Shown here: piece after piece, positions 17,183-27,492 of the stretch
How positions within the stretch are numbered: position 1 is the first letter of the stretch
Layout of the letters: each line of letters opens with the position of its first letter
Assembly: GCA_903828595.1 (NCBI GenBank)
Contig: CAIKMS010000019.1
Coordinates: 1-64,000 of the forward strand
Direction: 5' to 3'
DNA: 64,000 nucleotides
Source of the DNA: an uncultured Pseudomonadota bacterium
Lineage (GTDB): Bacteria; Pseudomonadota; Gammaproteobacteria; Steroidobacterales; Steroidobacteraceae
The notes under the pieces: model-generated
The model's input: the letters and a program-made list of their open reading frames with translations, nothing else
Told to the model about the DNA's origin: nothing
Database searches by the model: none
Position numbers and translations under genes: made by a program

Positions 17183-18544
17183 TCACCGAACGGCACCGGA
17201 CACCAATCCCTGTAGCGTCTGGTTCGCCTCCACATAACCTACCGGCTGATACATGTCTTGACGTAAGAAGTCTTGTAGCCGCGGCCATAAGTCGATTGCC
17301 TGATCGATACGCGGATCGCCACCGCGCCTGTACGCACCCACACTGATCAGGTCACGATTTTGGGTATAGGTGCCGTAAACTTGGCGAAAGCGCATCGCCA
17401 GATCCATCTGCGTTTTATCCACAATCATGTGCATCGCGCGACTAATAGAGGCCTCAACATCGATTGCCGGGTATACGCCGGCTTCAGCCATGCTACGTGA
17501 CAATACGATGTGTCCATCCAAAATGGCGCGCGCCGAGTCGGCTATAGGATCGTTCTGGTCATCCCCTTCGGTCAATACCGTGTAAAAAGCGGTAATGGAG
17601 CCTGCGCCTTTATCACTGTTACCGCTGCGCTCGACTAATTGCGGCAGACGAGCAAAAACTGACGGCGGATAACCTTTAGTGGCCGGCGGTTCACCAATAG
17701 CTAAAGCAATCTCGCGCTGAGCCTGGGCAAATCGTGTTAAAGAATCCAGCAGTAACAGCACTTTTAAGCCACGGTCACGAAAGTACTCTGCTATCGCGTG
17801 CGCGGTCCAGGCACCGTGTAAACGCATGAGGGGCGGATTATCGGCCGGTGTCGCCACCACGACAGAGCGCTTCAGACCATCGGGTCCCAGTGTGTTGGCA
17901 ACAAACTCTTGAACCTCACGACCGCGCTCTCCGATTAACCCCACGACGATTACATCGGCTTCGGTAAAGCGGGTCATCATGCCCAACAGCACGCTCTTGC
18001 CGACACCACTGCCAGCAAATAAGCCCACCCGTTGTCCACGGCCAATGGTGAGTAGACTGTTGATCGTGCGAATACCCACATCTAAGGGTTCGCGGATTGC
18101 CCACCGTTTCAAGGGATTGAGCGGCGTACCCATCAAGGATTGATGCTCGTGCACATTTAAGGGACCTAAGCCATCCAACGGCCGGCCAGTCCCATCAAGT
18201 ACCCGACCTAAAAGACCCGGGCCTACCAAAACTTCAGAGACACTCGATGAGGGCAACACCCGGGCGCCAGGCATCACGCCGCGAAGCTCTCCCGTTGGCA
18301 TTAAAAACAAACGCTCACCGGAAAAACCCACCACTTCGGCTTCTAACCCGCGACCGTCGGCGGTGCTGACCTGACAACGGCTGCCAACGGCCGCCTCACA
18401 ACCCATGGCCTCAAGCGTCATGCCGACCATGCGTGACAAAACGCCCTCCACCTGCAACGGCCGTAGATCGGTCACCTGTGCGGTGAGTTTGGCGAGTCGC
18501 TCACTCCAACGCCGTTCGAGTGCGGCCAGCTCCGGCGTACTCAT
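17183..18544 (-). CDS. fliI: Flagellum-specific ATPase FliI
   Basis: The type III export ATPase, 453 residues, related to F1 beta subunits. Walker A is [15 protein letters not shown] near residues 173-187. [16 protein letters not shown] carries the catalytic Glu. [20 protein letters not shown] is the Walker B and following T3SS ATPase signature. It drives substrate unfolding with FliH and FliJ. Its ATG overlaps the fliH stop by 4 nt. Confidence 0.97.
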   Translation of the reverse strand: MSTPELAALERRWSERLAKLTAQVTDLRPLQVEGVLSRMVGMTLEAMGCEAAVGSRCQVSTADGRGLEAEVVGFSGERLFLMPTGELRGVMPGARVLPSSSVSEVLVGPGLLGRVLDGTGRPLDGLGPLNVHEHQSLMGTPLNPLKRWAIREPLDVGIRTINSLLTIGRGQRVGLFAGSGVGKSVLLGMMTRFTEADVIVVGLIGERGREVQEFVANTLGPDGLKRSVVVATPADNPPLMRLHGAWTAHAIAEYFRDRGLKVLLLLDSLTRFAQAQREIALAIGEPPATKGYPPSVFARLPQLVERSGNSDKGAGSITAFYTVLTEGDDQNDPIADSARAILDGHIVLSRSMAEAGVYPAIDVEASISRAMHMIVDKTQMDLAMRFRQVYGTYTQNRDLISVGAYRRGGDPRIDQAIDLWPRLQDFLRQDMYQPVGYVEANQTLQGLVSGAVR

Positions 18545-19197
18545 GGGTGGTCTATGCGCCCGGAATGGTCTCGCTCATCACTACCCATAATCTCAGTGAG
18601 TAAGGCGCCCAGCCGTGTATCCAATCGCGCATCCACCCGCGACGTATCGGTGAGCACCTGACAGCCGCCACGCATCATCATCGGATCTTCCACTAACGTC
18701 CACGCGCGCTCGTGTTCAGCCGGTGCCAGATATTCACGCACCACCGCCGCATCCTCGGGATGTAATTGGATACGCACACCGCGTGCTGACACGGGCAACT
18801 GCTTAACAGCTTCACGAACGATGCTGATGATCTGTGAGCGATCGGTCTTTAGTTCACGGCGCAGCAGCTGCCGTGCCAAGGCCGTCGATAGCGCGACGAT
18901 CTGCTCAATCACTTCATCGTTGAGCGTCTCCAAAGGACGCGCCAGATCGGTCAAGACCTGCGATAGCCGCTCGGTTTGCACGGCGACACGTTCGCGACCC
19001 GCTTCGTAACCTTCGGCAAGTCCGCGCGCAAAAGCTTCGTTGTAAGCTGCACTTTGCAGATCTTCCAGCACACCGGCGCTGACTACACCGGCGGTAGCTC
19101 CGGTCGCCCGCGCCGGGATAGCGCCTGACACAATTCCAGGTACCCATGGGCGGGCTTCTTGCGCGTCAGCCGCGTCAAGCACCTCGCCGGGGCGCAC
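18541..19197 (-). CDS. fliH: Flagellar assembly protein FliH (ATPase regulator)
   Basis: A 218-residue FliH/YscL-type protein that links FliI to the C-ring. It starts at GTG 19197 immediately after the fliG TAA; GGAG within the end of fliG lies nine bases upstream. The N-terminus (1-45) is variable. A GxxxG-like Ala-rich helical region ([19 protein letters not shown]) comes near 50-72. The C-terminal domain (about 100-210) matches the FliH fold ([21 protein letters not shown]). No catalytic motif is expected. Confidence 0.92.
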   Translation of the reverse strand: MRPGEVLDAADAQEARPWVPGIVSGAIPARATGATAGVVSAGVLEDLQSAAYNEAFARGLAEGYEAGRERVAVQTERLSQVLTDLARPLETLNDEVIEQIVALSTALARQLLRRELKTDRSQIISIVREAVKQLPVSARGVRIQLHPEDAAVVREYLAPAEHERAWTLVEDPMMMRGGCQVLTDTSRVDARLDTRLGALLTEIMGSDERDHSGRIDHP

Positions 19198-20214
19198 TTA
19201 GACGTACTCCTGCGACGCCTGACCCAGAATAATCGTGCCTTCTTCGGCCAGCCGTTGCGCCACGTTTGTGATTTCGCGCTGAGCTTGCTCGACCTCGGTC
19301 AGCTTGACCGGGCCGCGGGTCTCCATGTCTTCTTTGAGAATTTCCGCAGCACGCTTGGACATGTTGCGGTAGATCTTGTCTTGCACCGTACCATCAGCAC
19401 CGCGCAGAGCCAACGCCAGGACGTCGGTGCGTACTTCACGCAAGATCGCCTGCATACCCTTATCATCGATCTTCGCCAGATCGTCAAAGACGAATAACAA
19501 CTCACGAATCTTATTGGTCAGCTCCGCGTCACGACCCTCGATCTCATTCAATACGGTGTTGGCTTGATCACGGGACATGGCGTTGACCACGTCAGCGACG
19601 ATACGGGTACCACCAATCTTCAGCTGAGTCATGCTGGTGCCCGTATTGGCGGCGCGCTTGGTAACAATAGCGCCTAACTCTGAGATGGCGTTTTGTGGCA
19701 ATTGCTCCAGGGTCGCGATTCTCATTAAGACTTCAGCGTGTAAGGCCTCGGGTAACAGAGGCACAATTTTGGCGACGTGTTTGCCATCAAGCTGCGCTAA
19801 AAGACTGGATATCACCTGTGGATGCTCGTCACCGATGAGCTGAGCCACCATACGCGGCTCCATCCACTTCAAGGTTTCGATGCCCGCACCGCCCGCGCCG
19901 GTCAAAATACGATCAACGATAGGCTCAGCGCGACTCTTGCCCAGCGCGCCGGACAAGGTGCGCTTTACGTATTCCAAGCCATCAACAGCAAAACCTGCAG
20001 AGTCGGCTTTGCCCAGGAAATTCTGCAGAACCATCTCCGCACGCTCGCGCGGAATTTGCTGAAAGGTCGCCATGCGCGCACCGACGGCTTCCACCTCACG
20101 CGCATCCATGAACTTCATGACTTCAGCCGCTTCGGTTTCGCCCAGCGCCATCAAAAAGATCGCTGCTCGCTCCACCCCAGACAACTCAGAAATGCCGCCC
20201 TTTGAATCTGCCAT
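19198..20214 (-). CDS. fliG: Flagellar motor switch protein FliG
   Basis: The rotor protein that interacts with stators. The ATG at 20214 is preferred; a GTG one codon earlier also keeps the frame. The protein is 338 residues with the three FliG domains: N-terminal FliF-binding (LSGVERAAIFLMALGE), middle with the EHPQ motif (IGDEHPQVISSLLAQL), and C-terminal torque helix (about 275-310) with the charged residues LALRGADGTVQDKIYRNMSKRAAE. Normal length. It sits between fliF and fliH. Confidence 0.97.
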   Translation of the reverse strand: MADSKGGISELSGVERAAIFLMALGETEAAEVMKFMDAREVEAVGARMATFQQIPRERAEMVLQNFLGKADSAGFAVDGLEYVKRTLSGALGKSRAEPIVDRILTGAGGAGIETLKWMEPRMVAQLIGDEHPQVISSLLAQLDGKHVAKIVPLLPEALHAEVLMRIATLEQLPQNAISELGAIVTKRAANTGTSMTQLKIGGTRIVADVVNAMSRDQANTVLNEIEGRDAELTNKIRELLFVFDDLAKIDDKGMQAILREVRTDVLALALRGADGTVQDKIYRNMSKRAAEILKEDMETRGPVKLTEVEQAQREITNVAQRLAEEGTIILGQASQEYV

Positions 20215-20274
20215 CACGACCTACCCTTGATCCCGAACGACCGGATTAAGTCAGATGCACCAGCGTATCGTTGC

Positions 20275-21906
20275 TTAACGTGCATCAGAAGACACCCATT
20301 CCTTGACGACTTGAGCGGCCCGTTGTGGATCTTGCGTGACTAATCCGCGTGCTGCTGCGAGCTGCTGCTCATATGCGATGCTTTGTGCGCTATTCACCTG
20401 CAGTGGTGGCACGACAGGCGGTGGAGCGGCTAACGCCGCAGCCGCCTGCGCCGCGGTACGCTTAGGTTTCGGCGACGCGGCGAGCAATGTTTTCATCATC
20501 GGACGCAACACCACCATGGCCAACACGATAACCATGATTGCGGCGAGTCCCTGACGCACCCACTGCTGAACCAGGGGACTGGCATAGAAGGGCTCTGGGG
20601 TGCCAGCGCTTACCGGACCGGGATCAGAGAACGGCGCGTTAATCACTTCCACGTGATCGCCGCGTGCCTCATCAAAGCCTACGGCTTCTTTGACCAACAT
20701 CGTATAACGCGATACTTCATCCGCTGATAGCGCCGTCGAGGTGACTTTACCGTCGTCCGCTTTAACCTGTTTTTGATCCACAATCACCGCCACTGAGAGG
20801 CGTTTAATGGCGCCAGTGGGCTGCTGTACGTGGCTGATCGTGTGATCAATCTCAAAGTTTCGGGTTGCTCGGGTGGAGGTGGACGTGGGCGGCGGCGGCG
20901 CCGGTGGGGCTGCATTGCCGCGCTGCCCTGGAACGGCTGCCGCTACAGCTGGCTGACCACCTGACTGTGGCGGCTGGTTGCTCAGTGCCCCCGGAATTCC
21001 GCCGGCCGTGCCATCGCCGGTATGCTGATCAGAGGTCGTCTGCTCGCTACGAACCACTTGTTTGGTCGGATCAAAGTTCTCGCTGGTCTGCTCGGTAACC
21101 GTGAAGTCCAGCAAAGCCGTGACCCCAGCATGAACTTTACCCACGCCTGCCAGGGGTATCAGCAGGTTCTCAATACGTTTGGCATAACCGTCTTCTAACG
21201 AATGCGTGTACTCCAATTGCTTGGAGGACATGGCTAACGGATCTTGGCCCTCAGGCAATGACAACAGATTGCCGTTTTGATCAATAACCGTCACGTCAGA
21301 GGACTGTAACTCCGGCACCGAGGCGGCAACCAAATGGCTGATCGCTCCCACCTGGCCATTTTCTAAACGCCGACCGGGGTATAACTGCAGCAAAACTGAC
21401 GCCGTGGGGCGTCGATGGTCACGAATAAAGGACGTCTCGTGCGGAATAGCTAAATGCACGCGCGCGTTTTGCACACCCTGGACTTTAACAATCGTGCGCG
21501 CCAGTTCAGTTTCCATCGCCAACTGGTAGCGAGCACCTTCCATGAACTGACTGGTGCCAAAGCCGGTGTCCTTTTGAATGAGCTCAACGCCTAAGGCATC
21601 GGACTGCGGCAATCCCTGGGCGGCCAGCTTCATGCGCGCCTCGCGAACCTGAGACTCCGGCACGGTAACCGTCCCGCCGGCGCCCTCCAGCTTGTGCGGG
21701 ATACCCGCCGCCGTAAGCGCATCAACAACCTGCGCGGTCTCTCGCTCTGATAACTGACTATAAAGCGTGCCGTAGGTTTGTCCCTGTGACCAAAACACCA
21801 ACCATAAGGCAACCGCGATGGCACCGGCGAGGCCTGCCAGCTGCAAGATTTGCCGCACGGCCGGCATCTCGATCAGACTGCGCTGCTCTAAAGGTAGATC
21901 AGACAT
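20275..21906 (-). CDS. fliF: Flagellar MS-ring protein FliF
   Basis: A 543-residue MS-ring protein with two membrane segments (about 22-42 and 446-466). The periplasmic ring-building domains between them hold the secretin-like repeat: TYGTLYSQLSERETAQVVDALTAAGIPHKL. A Pro/Ala-rich linker lies at about 310-345. The cytoplasmic C-terminal tail ends in VKEWVSSD, the FliG-binding motif. The gene is in the order fliE-fliF-fliG. Confidence 0.97.
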   Translation of the reverse strand: MSDLPLEQRSLIEMPAVRQILQLAGLAGAIAVALWLVFWSQGQTYGTLYSQLSERETAQVVDALTAAGIPHKLEGAGGTVTVPESQVREARMKLAAQGLPQSDALGVELIQKDTGFGTSQFMEGARYQLAMETELARTIVKVQGVQNARVHLAIPHETSFIRDHRRPTASVLLQLYPGRRLENGQVGAISHLVAASVPELQSSDVTVIDQNGNLLSLPEGQDPLAMSSKQLEYTHSLEDGYAKRIENLLIPLAGVGKVHAGVTALLDFTVTEQTSENFDPTKQVVRSEQTTSDQHTGDGTAGGIPGALSNQPPQSGGQPAVAAAVPGQRGNAAPPAPPPPTSTSTRATRNFEIDHTISHVQQPTGAIKRLSVAVIVDQKQVKADDGKVTSTALSADEVSRYTMLVKEAVGFDEARGDHVEVINAPFSDPGPVSAGTPEPFYASPLVQQWVRQGLAAIMVIVLAMVVLRPMMKTLLAASPKPKRTAAQAAAALAAPPPVVPPLQVNSAQSIAYEQQLAAARGLVTQDPQRAAQVVKEWVSSDAR

Positions 21907-21954
21907 GCTTCACCGTCTTTAAGGCAGACACGAAGAACTTTTTATTCCCAAACG

Positions 21955-22293
21955 TCATAGCGGCATGTTCATGATGTCTTGATAGGCAGACACCAGCTTG
22001 TTTCGAACTTCAGACATCGCCTTAAACGACAGCGCGGCTTTCTGCGATTCGATCATGACCTGGGTTAAATCAACCCCGGGTGTGCCGTTATCAAAGGCGG
22101 TAGCTAAATCTGAGGCACTAACCTGCTGGGTATTAACCTGCGAAATAGCCGAGCCTAAGATACTGGCAAAACTTGCCGCCCCCGTGGGCGCTACGGCCTG
22201 ATTTCCCAGCCCTAGAGCACTAGGACTGCGGGCCGCTTGACTGCTCAGTGACTGTAACTGTTCTAATAATCGGGTTGGATCAATGCTGGTCAT
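21955..22293 (-). CDS. fliE: Flagellar hook-basal body complex protein FliE
   Basis: A 112-residue protein that joins the MS ring to the rod. The C-terminal half carries the family pattern VDLTQVMIESQKAALSFKAM and VRNKLVSAYQDIMNMPL. Its ATG overlaps the fleR stop by 4 nt. No sigma54 promoter is seen just upstream, so fliE seems to depend on fleSR transcription or on an undetected promoter in fleR. Confidence 0.95.
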   Translation of the reverse strand: MTSIDPTRLLEQLQSLSSQAARSPSALGLGNQAVAPTGAASFASILGSAISQVNTQQVSASDLATAFDNGTPGVDLTQVMIESQKAALSFKAMSEVRNKLVSAYQDIMNMPL

Positions 22294-23687
22294 GCGGCAC
22301 TCCCGGGAATCTCAATCCCCCGCGCACGCAATTGCGCCAGTTTATGACGCAAGGTACGCGGGCTAATACCTAAACGCTCGGCAGCGTCTTTGCGACTGCC
22401 TTGCGCCAAGCGTAAGGCTTCGATGATGCGCTGACGCTCATGATCTTTAAGGTCAGCGCGCAGATCATCATCAGCCAACAGATCATCGGCTTCATCAGTG
22501 GCCTCGGACCACATGCTCGTGGGTGTCGCCAGTGGAGCTGAGGTCACACCAACGGCAAAGTCCAGGTCATCAACACTCAAGACCACGTCATTTGCCAGCA
22601 AAGTCGCGCGCTGTAGAACATTTTCTAACTCTCGCACATTACCGGTCCAGCGATACTCCAACAGTCGGCCTGCGGCTGAAGTGGACAGCGAGTACGCACG
22701 CTCATTAGAGAGCTTTTTTAAGACCCGCTCGGCCAAGGGTAAAATATCCCCTGGGCGCTCGCGTAAGGCAGGAAGCCGTAATGGCATCACGCTTAATCGG
22801 TAGTAGAGATCTTCGCGAAAGCGACCTGCTGTGATTTCTTCTGGCAAATTGCGATTGCTTGTGGCGATGACCCGGACATCCAACGCGACCACTTTGCTGC
22901 CGCCGATGCGTTCGACTTCTTTTTCCTGAAGCACACGCAAGAGTTTGGCTTGTAGCCCTAAATTCATCTCTGAAATTTCATCCAGTAACAGCGTGCCGCC
23001 TTGAGCCTGCTCAAACTTGCCTGCATGGGCGCCGGTAGCTCCGGTAAAGGCCCCTTTCTCATGACCAAACAACATGGCTTCCAGCATATTGTCCGGGATG
23101 GCTGCGCAATTAATGGCGATAAACGGGCCTTTATGGCGGCGCGAACTGGCGTGCAGAAACCGCGCATACACCTCTTTACCCGTGCCTGACTCACCGGTAA
23201 TCAGAACGGTCACGTCGCTGGCGCCTACCTTACGCGCTAACGCCAACAAGTCCTTAGACTTCGGATCAACGGCAATAGGGTCTGACGGGTTCGTGCTGGA
23301 CTCTATAACGGCCACGGACTGGGGCGCACGAGCTAAACGGGTGACCAGACTGACCAAAGCATCGGCATCAAAGGGCTTCACTAAGTAATCTACGGCGCCA
23401 TCACGCATGGCGGCCACCGCACGAGCGATCGTGCCGTGCGCGGTGATCAGAACTACGGGTAGCTCTGGCCAGCGGCCCCGAACTTGGCGTAATAACTCAT
23501 GACCATCCACCGGTGCCATCTGCACATCGCTTAGCAGCAGTGCCGGCATCTTTTTTTCAAGTGCTTTTAGAGCAGCACCGCCGTCGGCCACAGCCGTTAC
23601 CGAAAAACCGGCAAAGGTCAGGGTATCAGCCAATGCCTCACGCAAACTGGCATCATCCTCGGCCACTAAAACGTGGATCGCGCTCAT
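22290..23687 (-). CDS. fleR: sigma54-dependent response regulator FleR (FlrC)
   Basis: An NtrC-type regulator that activates class III flagellar genes. The receiver domain (1-120) has acidic pocket residues D11-D12 and phospho-acceptor D54 (LLLSDVQM). The AAA+ domain has Walker A GESGTGKE (about 164-171) and the sigma54-contacting GAFTGA loop (about 211-216). The Fis-type HTH is at the C-terminus (GSRKDAAERLGISPRTLRHKL). Its ATG overlaps the fleS stop by 4 nt, coupling the pair. Confidence 0.96.
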   Translation of the reverse strand: MSAIHVLVAEDDASLREALADTLTFAGFSVTAVADGGAALKALEKKMPALLLSDVQMAPVDGHELLRQVRGRWPELPVVLITAHGTIARAVAAMRDGAVDYLVKPFDADALVSLVTRLARAPQSVAVIESSTNPSDPIAVDPKSKDLLALARKVGASDVTVLITGESGTGKEVYARFLHASSRRHKGPFIAINCAAIPDNMLEAMLFGHEKGAFTGATGAHAGKFEQAQGGTLLLDEISEMNLGLQAKLLRVLQEKEVERIGGSKVVALDVRVIATSNRNLPEEITAGRFREDLYYRLSVMPLRLPALRERPGDILPLAERVLKKLSNERAYSLSTSAAGRLLEYRWTGNVRELENVLQRATLLANDVVLSVDDLDFAVGVTSAPLATPTSMWSEATDEADDLLADDDLRADLKDHERQRIIEALRLAQGSRKDAAERLGISPRTLRHKLAQLRARGIEIPGSAA

Positions 23688-24832
23688 TGCACTTCTCTAT
23701 AGGCCGGCAGATCCATCAAGAAAGACGCGCCCTTAGCCGTCTCCTCGAGGTAGACCTCACCGTCATGCGCCCGCGCCACGGAGCGAACCACCGCAAGACC
23801 TAAGCCAGTGCCGTGTGAACGGGTCGTGTAGAAGGGCTCAAAAATTTGATCACGCGCGTGAACCGGCACACCCGGTCCGTTATCGCTAACTCGTAAATGA
23901 ATGCGTTCGCCCGACCTTGAGGCGCTGATCACCACCTCAGCGTTGTCTCCCGCGGCCTCTAGCGCATTGGCAGCCAGATTAACCAAGGCGCCAATTAAGG
24001 CTTCGGGATTAGCGCGAATTCGGGTGTCCGTTACAAAAGTACTGACGGTTAGGCGGGCGGTGTCATTCAACTTAGAGGCGAGATTTTGAGCCACGTTTTC
24101 CAACAGGCCGTTGACATCGCAGGTCACAAAGCTGCCGCCACCGCCGCGTGCGTAGGCCAGCATATCAGCGACTTGGCTTTCCAGATGGCGTAGACGTCCG
24201 ACCACCTTGGCGGCCACTTCGGCCCGCTGCACGGGATCTAAGTCGGGATTAGCTAAGCGGTTGGTATACAACAAAGCCGCTGATAAGGGGGTGCGGACCT
24301 GGTGGGCCAGCAAGGCAGCGGCCTCGCCCAGTGTGGACAGCCGATGTTTTCGTTCCAGCCACTCACGTAAACGCGCGGCTTCAGTCACATCCGTTAACAA
24401 AATAATTTCACCGGCTTGAGCTTCCAGCGCGCGGCGATTAATGCTGACGCGACCGCCATCTCGTGTTTCAAACTCACCGCTACCCGAGACCGCCTCACGA
24501 CTCAGGCGCGACATGATTTCATCCACCGGCTGATCAATCAGCGGCAAGCCCAGCAAAGACACGGCTCCGGCATTAATCTCGCGAACCACGCCCTCACCGT
24601 CCACGACTAAAACGGCGCCCGGCAGTAACGTGAGCATCTGTTCCAGTCTGGAACCCATGCGCGCTCGTATCTCCAGCTCTACAAATCGCTCACGGCGCGC
24701 TTCCGCCAGTTCGCCGGTCAACGCCGTAATCCGTGACTCAAGGTCACGATAAGAGGACTCCAGCGCCGACGAGAGTCGGTTAAAGTCATTAAACGCTGCC
24801 GTCAGCTCACTGTCGCGTGGTTGGGTTGCCAT
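23684..24832 (-). CDS. fleS: Flagellar sensor histidine kinase FleS (FlrB)
   Basis: A cytoplasmic kinase with no membrane segment, as in FleS and FlrB. Order: N-terminal coiled coil (about 15-50), PAS domain (about 65-160), HisKA with phospho-acceptor His near residue 177 in LAHQVRTPLSAALLY, then HATPase with N-box NLAANALEAAGDNA and G-boxes DNGPGVP and GTGLGLAVV. It phosphorylates FleR, encoded next. It has its own sigma54 promoter, consistent with control by FleQ. Confidence 0.96.
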   Translation of the reverse strand: MATQPRDSELTAAFNDFNRLSSALESSYRDLESRITALTGELAEARRERFVELEIRARMGSRLEQMLTLLPGAVLVVDGEGVVREINAGAVSLLGLPLIDQPVDEIMSRLSREAVSGSGEFETRDGGRVSINRRALEAQAGEIILLTDVTEAARLREWLERKHRLSTLGEAAALLAHQVRTPLSAALLYTNRLANPDLDPVQRAEVAAKVVGRLRHLESQVADMLAYARGGGGSFVTCDVNGLLENVAQNLASKLNDTARLTVSTFVTDTRIRANPEALIGALVNLAANALEAAGDNAEVVISASRSGERIHLRVSDNGPGVPVHARDQIFEPFYTTRSHGTGLGLAVVRSVARAHDGEVYLEETAKGASFLMDLPAYREVQ

Positions 24833-24867
24833 GATCGTGCTCGGTACACTGAACCTGTACCCGACAC

Positions 24868-24883
24868 AGCAAGATCCGTGCCG
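24868..24883 (-). promoter_or_regulatory. sigma54 promoter of fleSR
   Basis: Minus strand CGGCACG-GATC-TTGCT: GG (24882-24881) and GC (24870-24869) with a 10-nt spacer; only the first T of the consensus is changed. Predicted start about 24857, leader about 25 nt. Confidence 0.8.
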
Positions 24884-25002
24884 ACTCTAGGGATCTATAA
24901 GAATCAATGAGTTATGCAGAGGCCTGTCATCCACCGTCAAGAACCCGACGCTGGAACTTTGCCGCTTTGTCAGCCGGGTGGCGGGCGTAGCGTCTGTCGC
25001 TC

Positions 25003-27324
25003 TTAAATTTCAGGGCCCAGGGGCACCGGTGGCAGGTGATCGTTTGCACGTAGCACCATGGCCAGATACAGACTCTCCAGTTGGCGAGTCCATCCGGCCG
25101 TATCGTAGAGGGTGAGCGCCACGCGCTGCGGTCGCAAGCGCTCATGCAGCGCGCTAAGCGGTTGGTCAGCGCGGGCCAACTCAATGGCGCGCGCCTCGTA
25201 GGCTAGTTCATCGGCAACTACCATTTCGGGAAGGCCCACCGCCCGCAATAAGCTGGCAGCGACACGCCCGGCAAAGGCCCGTCCGTAAGTGGTCAATACC
25301 GGCAGGCCCATCCAAAGCGCGTCGCTGGCTGTGGTGTGTGCGTTATACGGTGCCGTGTCTACAAACAGATCAGCCAGACGATGCCGCGCCAGATGCTCCG
25401 CCGCAGCCACGCGCGTAGCAAACACCAGTCGCGCAGGATCCACGCCGTTGGATTGCGCCGCCAGTCGCAGGTTCGCCGCCGCGCCTATAGAATCTGCCAG
25501 CAACCACAGCACACTACCCGGCACAGCCCTCAGTATTCGCATCCACGTCGCAAAGCGCTGTGGTGTGATTTTAAAGTTGTTGTTAAAACAACAAAAAACA
25601 AAACCTTTCTCCGGCAGCCCGCACTGTGCGCGCGTGTAGCGGGTGGAGGCGACTACTCGGGAGGAGTCATTAGCCTGATAACAGGCGGGCAACCAAGCCA
25701 AAGTTTCGCTGTAGTACGCGGCATCCTCGGCAGTCGCAACGGTAGGGTCGACGATCACGTAATCGTGATATCCACTGGCAAGCGTGCCGGGAAAACCCAG
25801 ATAAGAAACCTGCACGGGCGCTACTCGATACGCGAACAGATCAGCCCGGTTATCCGTGGTGTAGCCTTTAAGGTCGATAGCGATATCCAAGCGCATTGAT
25901 CGCGCAAACTCCACCAGCGAGGCATCGTCCATCTGCCGAACATCAATGAATTGATCAAAGGCCAAGCGCAGCCGTTCGCGCATGGGGTCAGGCTGATCCG
26001 GACCGAAGGAGAACGCGATGACTTCGTATTGGCTTCTATCGTGTTGCTCGAACACCCCGGCCATCAGATAAGCCGTGGCATGCTCATGAAAATCTGCCGA
26101 AAAATAACCAATTCGCAGGCGTTGTTTGCTCTGGCGGCTATTCAGTAGGGTCGCGCTCGCGCGTAGCGGATGACGATCCTCAACCCAGATCTGTGCCGCT
26201 TTTCGTAGAAGCACGGGATCATCCAGTAAGGCGATTGCGCAAAACGGTGAACAGACCTTGCGTCCTTGGTCAATGCCCTCGCGCAGTGCGGCTAAGGCCG
26301 GCGTCTCACCTCGCCAGTCACACACCTGACGCTTGGCGTACAGGATGTTCCCGGGTAGATACGCGTAGTGCGAATCCAGGGCGAGGGCTTGATCGTAGCT
26401 CGCCGCGGCTGCCGCAAAATCGCGCTGATCCTCATAGGTGTGGCCGCGACTGGCATGCACCATCGCCTGATGAGGTTCTAGGGCTAGGGAGCGTGCAAAA
26501 TCCTCAAGTGCACGCGCAGGATTACCCAGCGCACGCCAGGCGTTACCGCGGTCATGGTAGAGATTGGCGTCGTCAGGCGCGATAGCCAGGGCTTTGTCGA
26601 AGGCGCTGACTGCCTGACAATGGCGCCTTAACTTTACAAGCACGACGCCTATATTACGATGAATCGCAGCGGCGTTAGGCTCCAGCACCAGGGCAGCCTC
26701 ATAAGCCGTTAGCGCTTGGGCATACTCACCCAAGTCCTGTAGCACGTGGCCAAAATTAACGTAAGGCTCAACATACTCAGGCGATCCCTGCAACGCGCGA
26801 TGATAGCTGTCGATGGCAGCCTGCATCTGGCCTAAGGCACGTTGTGAGTTGCCCTGGTTATTAAGAGTCTGGGCATCATCAGGCTTTAATTGCAACGAGC
26901 ACTGATAGGCGCGAAGCGCCGCCTCATAGCGACCTAAATCATAGAGGACGTTACCGCGGTTGCGGTGCGCGATGGGGTCAGATTCATCCAGCGAATGAGC
27001 GCGATCAAAGCTTTGCAGCGCCAGGCTAGGCTGACCTAAGGCAGCCAGTGCACTGCCGAGATTGGCATGAGCCGCGGCCACCGCAGGGTTAACCGAAAGC
27101 GCGTCTGAAATAAGTTGTACCGCGTCGGCATGGCGTCCCTGCTGATGGGCGATGACACCGGCCAGATGCAGCGCATCAAAATAGTGTGGTGAGAGATCCA
27201 GCGCCTTTTGATAGGCGATGAGCGCTTCAGGAAGTCGCTGCTGCTGATGCAAAGCCAGGCCCTGACTAAAAAGTGCTGTGGCCTGCACGGACACCGTAGC
27301 GTCAGGCATCAGACTTTCTGCCAT
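25003..27324 (-). CDS. TPR-containing GT41 (SPINDLY/OGT-type) glycosyltransferase
   Basis: A 773-residue protein. The N-terminal half (about 12-345) consists of roughly ten tandem TPR units. The C-terminal half (about 395-770) matches the bacterial SPINDLY/O-GlcNAc transferase catalytic region: RIGYFSADFHEHATAYL (with the family's catalytic-site His), GYHDYVIVD, FCCFNNNFKITP (nucleotide-binding Lys) and DTAPYNAHTTASDALWMGLP. It likely O-glycosylates Ser/Thr of a protein in the cytoplasm. Its place between fleS and fleQ in a flagellar cluster makes flagellin a good candidate substrate, but donor sugar and target are unproven. Confidence 0.88.
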   Translation of the reverse strand: MAESLMPDATVSVQATALFSQGLALHQQQRLPEALIAYQKALDLSPHYFDALHLAGVIAHQQGRHADAVQLISDALSVNPAVAAAHANLGSALAALGQPSLALQSFDRAHSLDESDPIAHRNRGNVLYDLGRYEAALRAYQCSLQLKPDDAQTLNNQGNSQRALGQMQAAIDSYHRALQGSPEYVEPYVNFGHVLQDLGEYAQALTAYEAALVLEPNAAAIHRNIGVVLVKLRRHCQAVSAFDKALAIAPDDANLYHDRGNAWRALGNPARALEDFARSLALEPHQAMVHASRGHTYEDQRDFAAAAASYDQALALDSHYAYLPGNILYAKRQVCDWRGETPALAALREGIDQGRKVCSPFCAIALLDDPVLLRKAAQIWVEDRHPLRASATLLNSRQSKQRLRIGYFSADFHEHATAYLMAGVFEQHDRSQYEVIAFSFGPDQPDPMRERLRLAFDQFIDVRQMDDASLVEFARSMRLDIAIDLKGYTTDNRADLFAYRVAPVQVSYLGFPGTLASGYHDYVIVDPTVATAEDAAYYSETLAWLPACYQANDSSRVVASTRYTRAQCGLPEKGFVFCCFNNNFKITPQRFATWMRILRAVPGSVLWLLADSIGAAANLRLAAQSNGVDPARLVFATRVAAAEHLARHRLADLFVDTAPYNAHTTASDALWMGLPVLTTYGRAFAGRVAASLLRAVGLPEMVVADELAYEARAIELARADQPLSALHERLRPQRVALTLYDTAGWTRQLESLYLAMVLRANDHLPPVPLGPEI

Positions 27325-27492
27325 TAGACCCTGGCCGACCGACTCGCGGGGTGTGCAAAGTGCTTTTAAAACCTCGTGGCGCTACAAGCCCTAACCGCGC
27401 CCGCCAGCCGCTGTGGTGCCTGCCAGCAGACGCAGGCTGTGCAATCACAATGAGCGCGGCATCAATCCTGCGATGATCGGCTGGGTGGATAC

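Noticed and set aside
24927-25184. 85-codon minus-strand frame overlapping the end of the GT41 gene
   Set aside because: It overlaps a clearly coding gene in another frame and has no domain or start signal.
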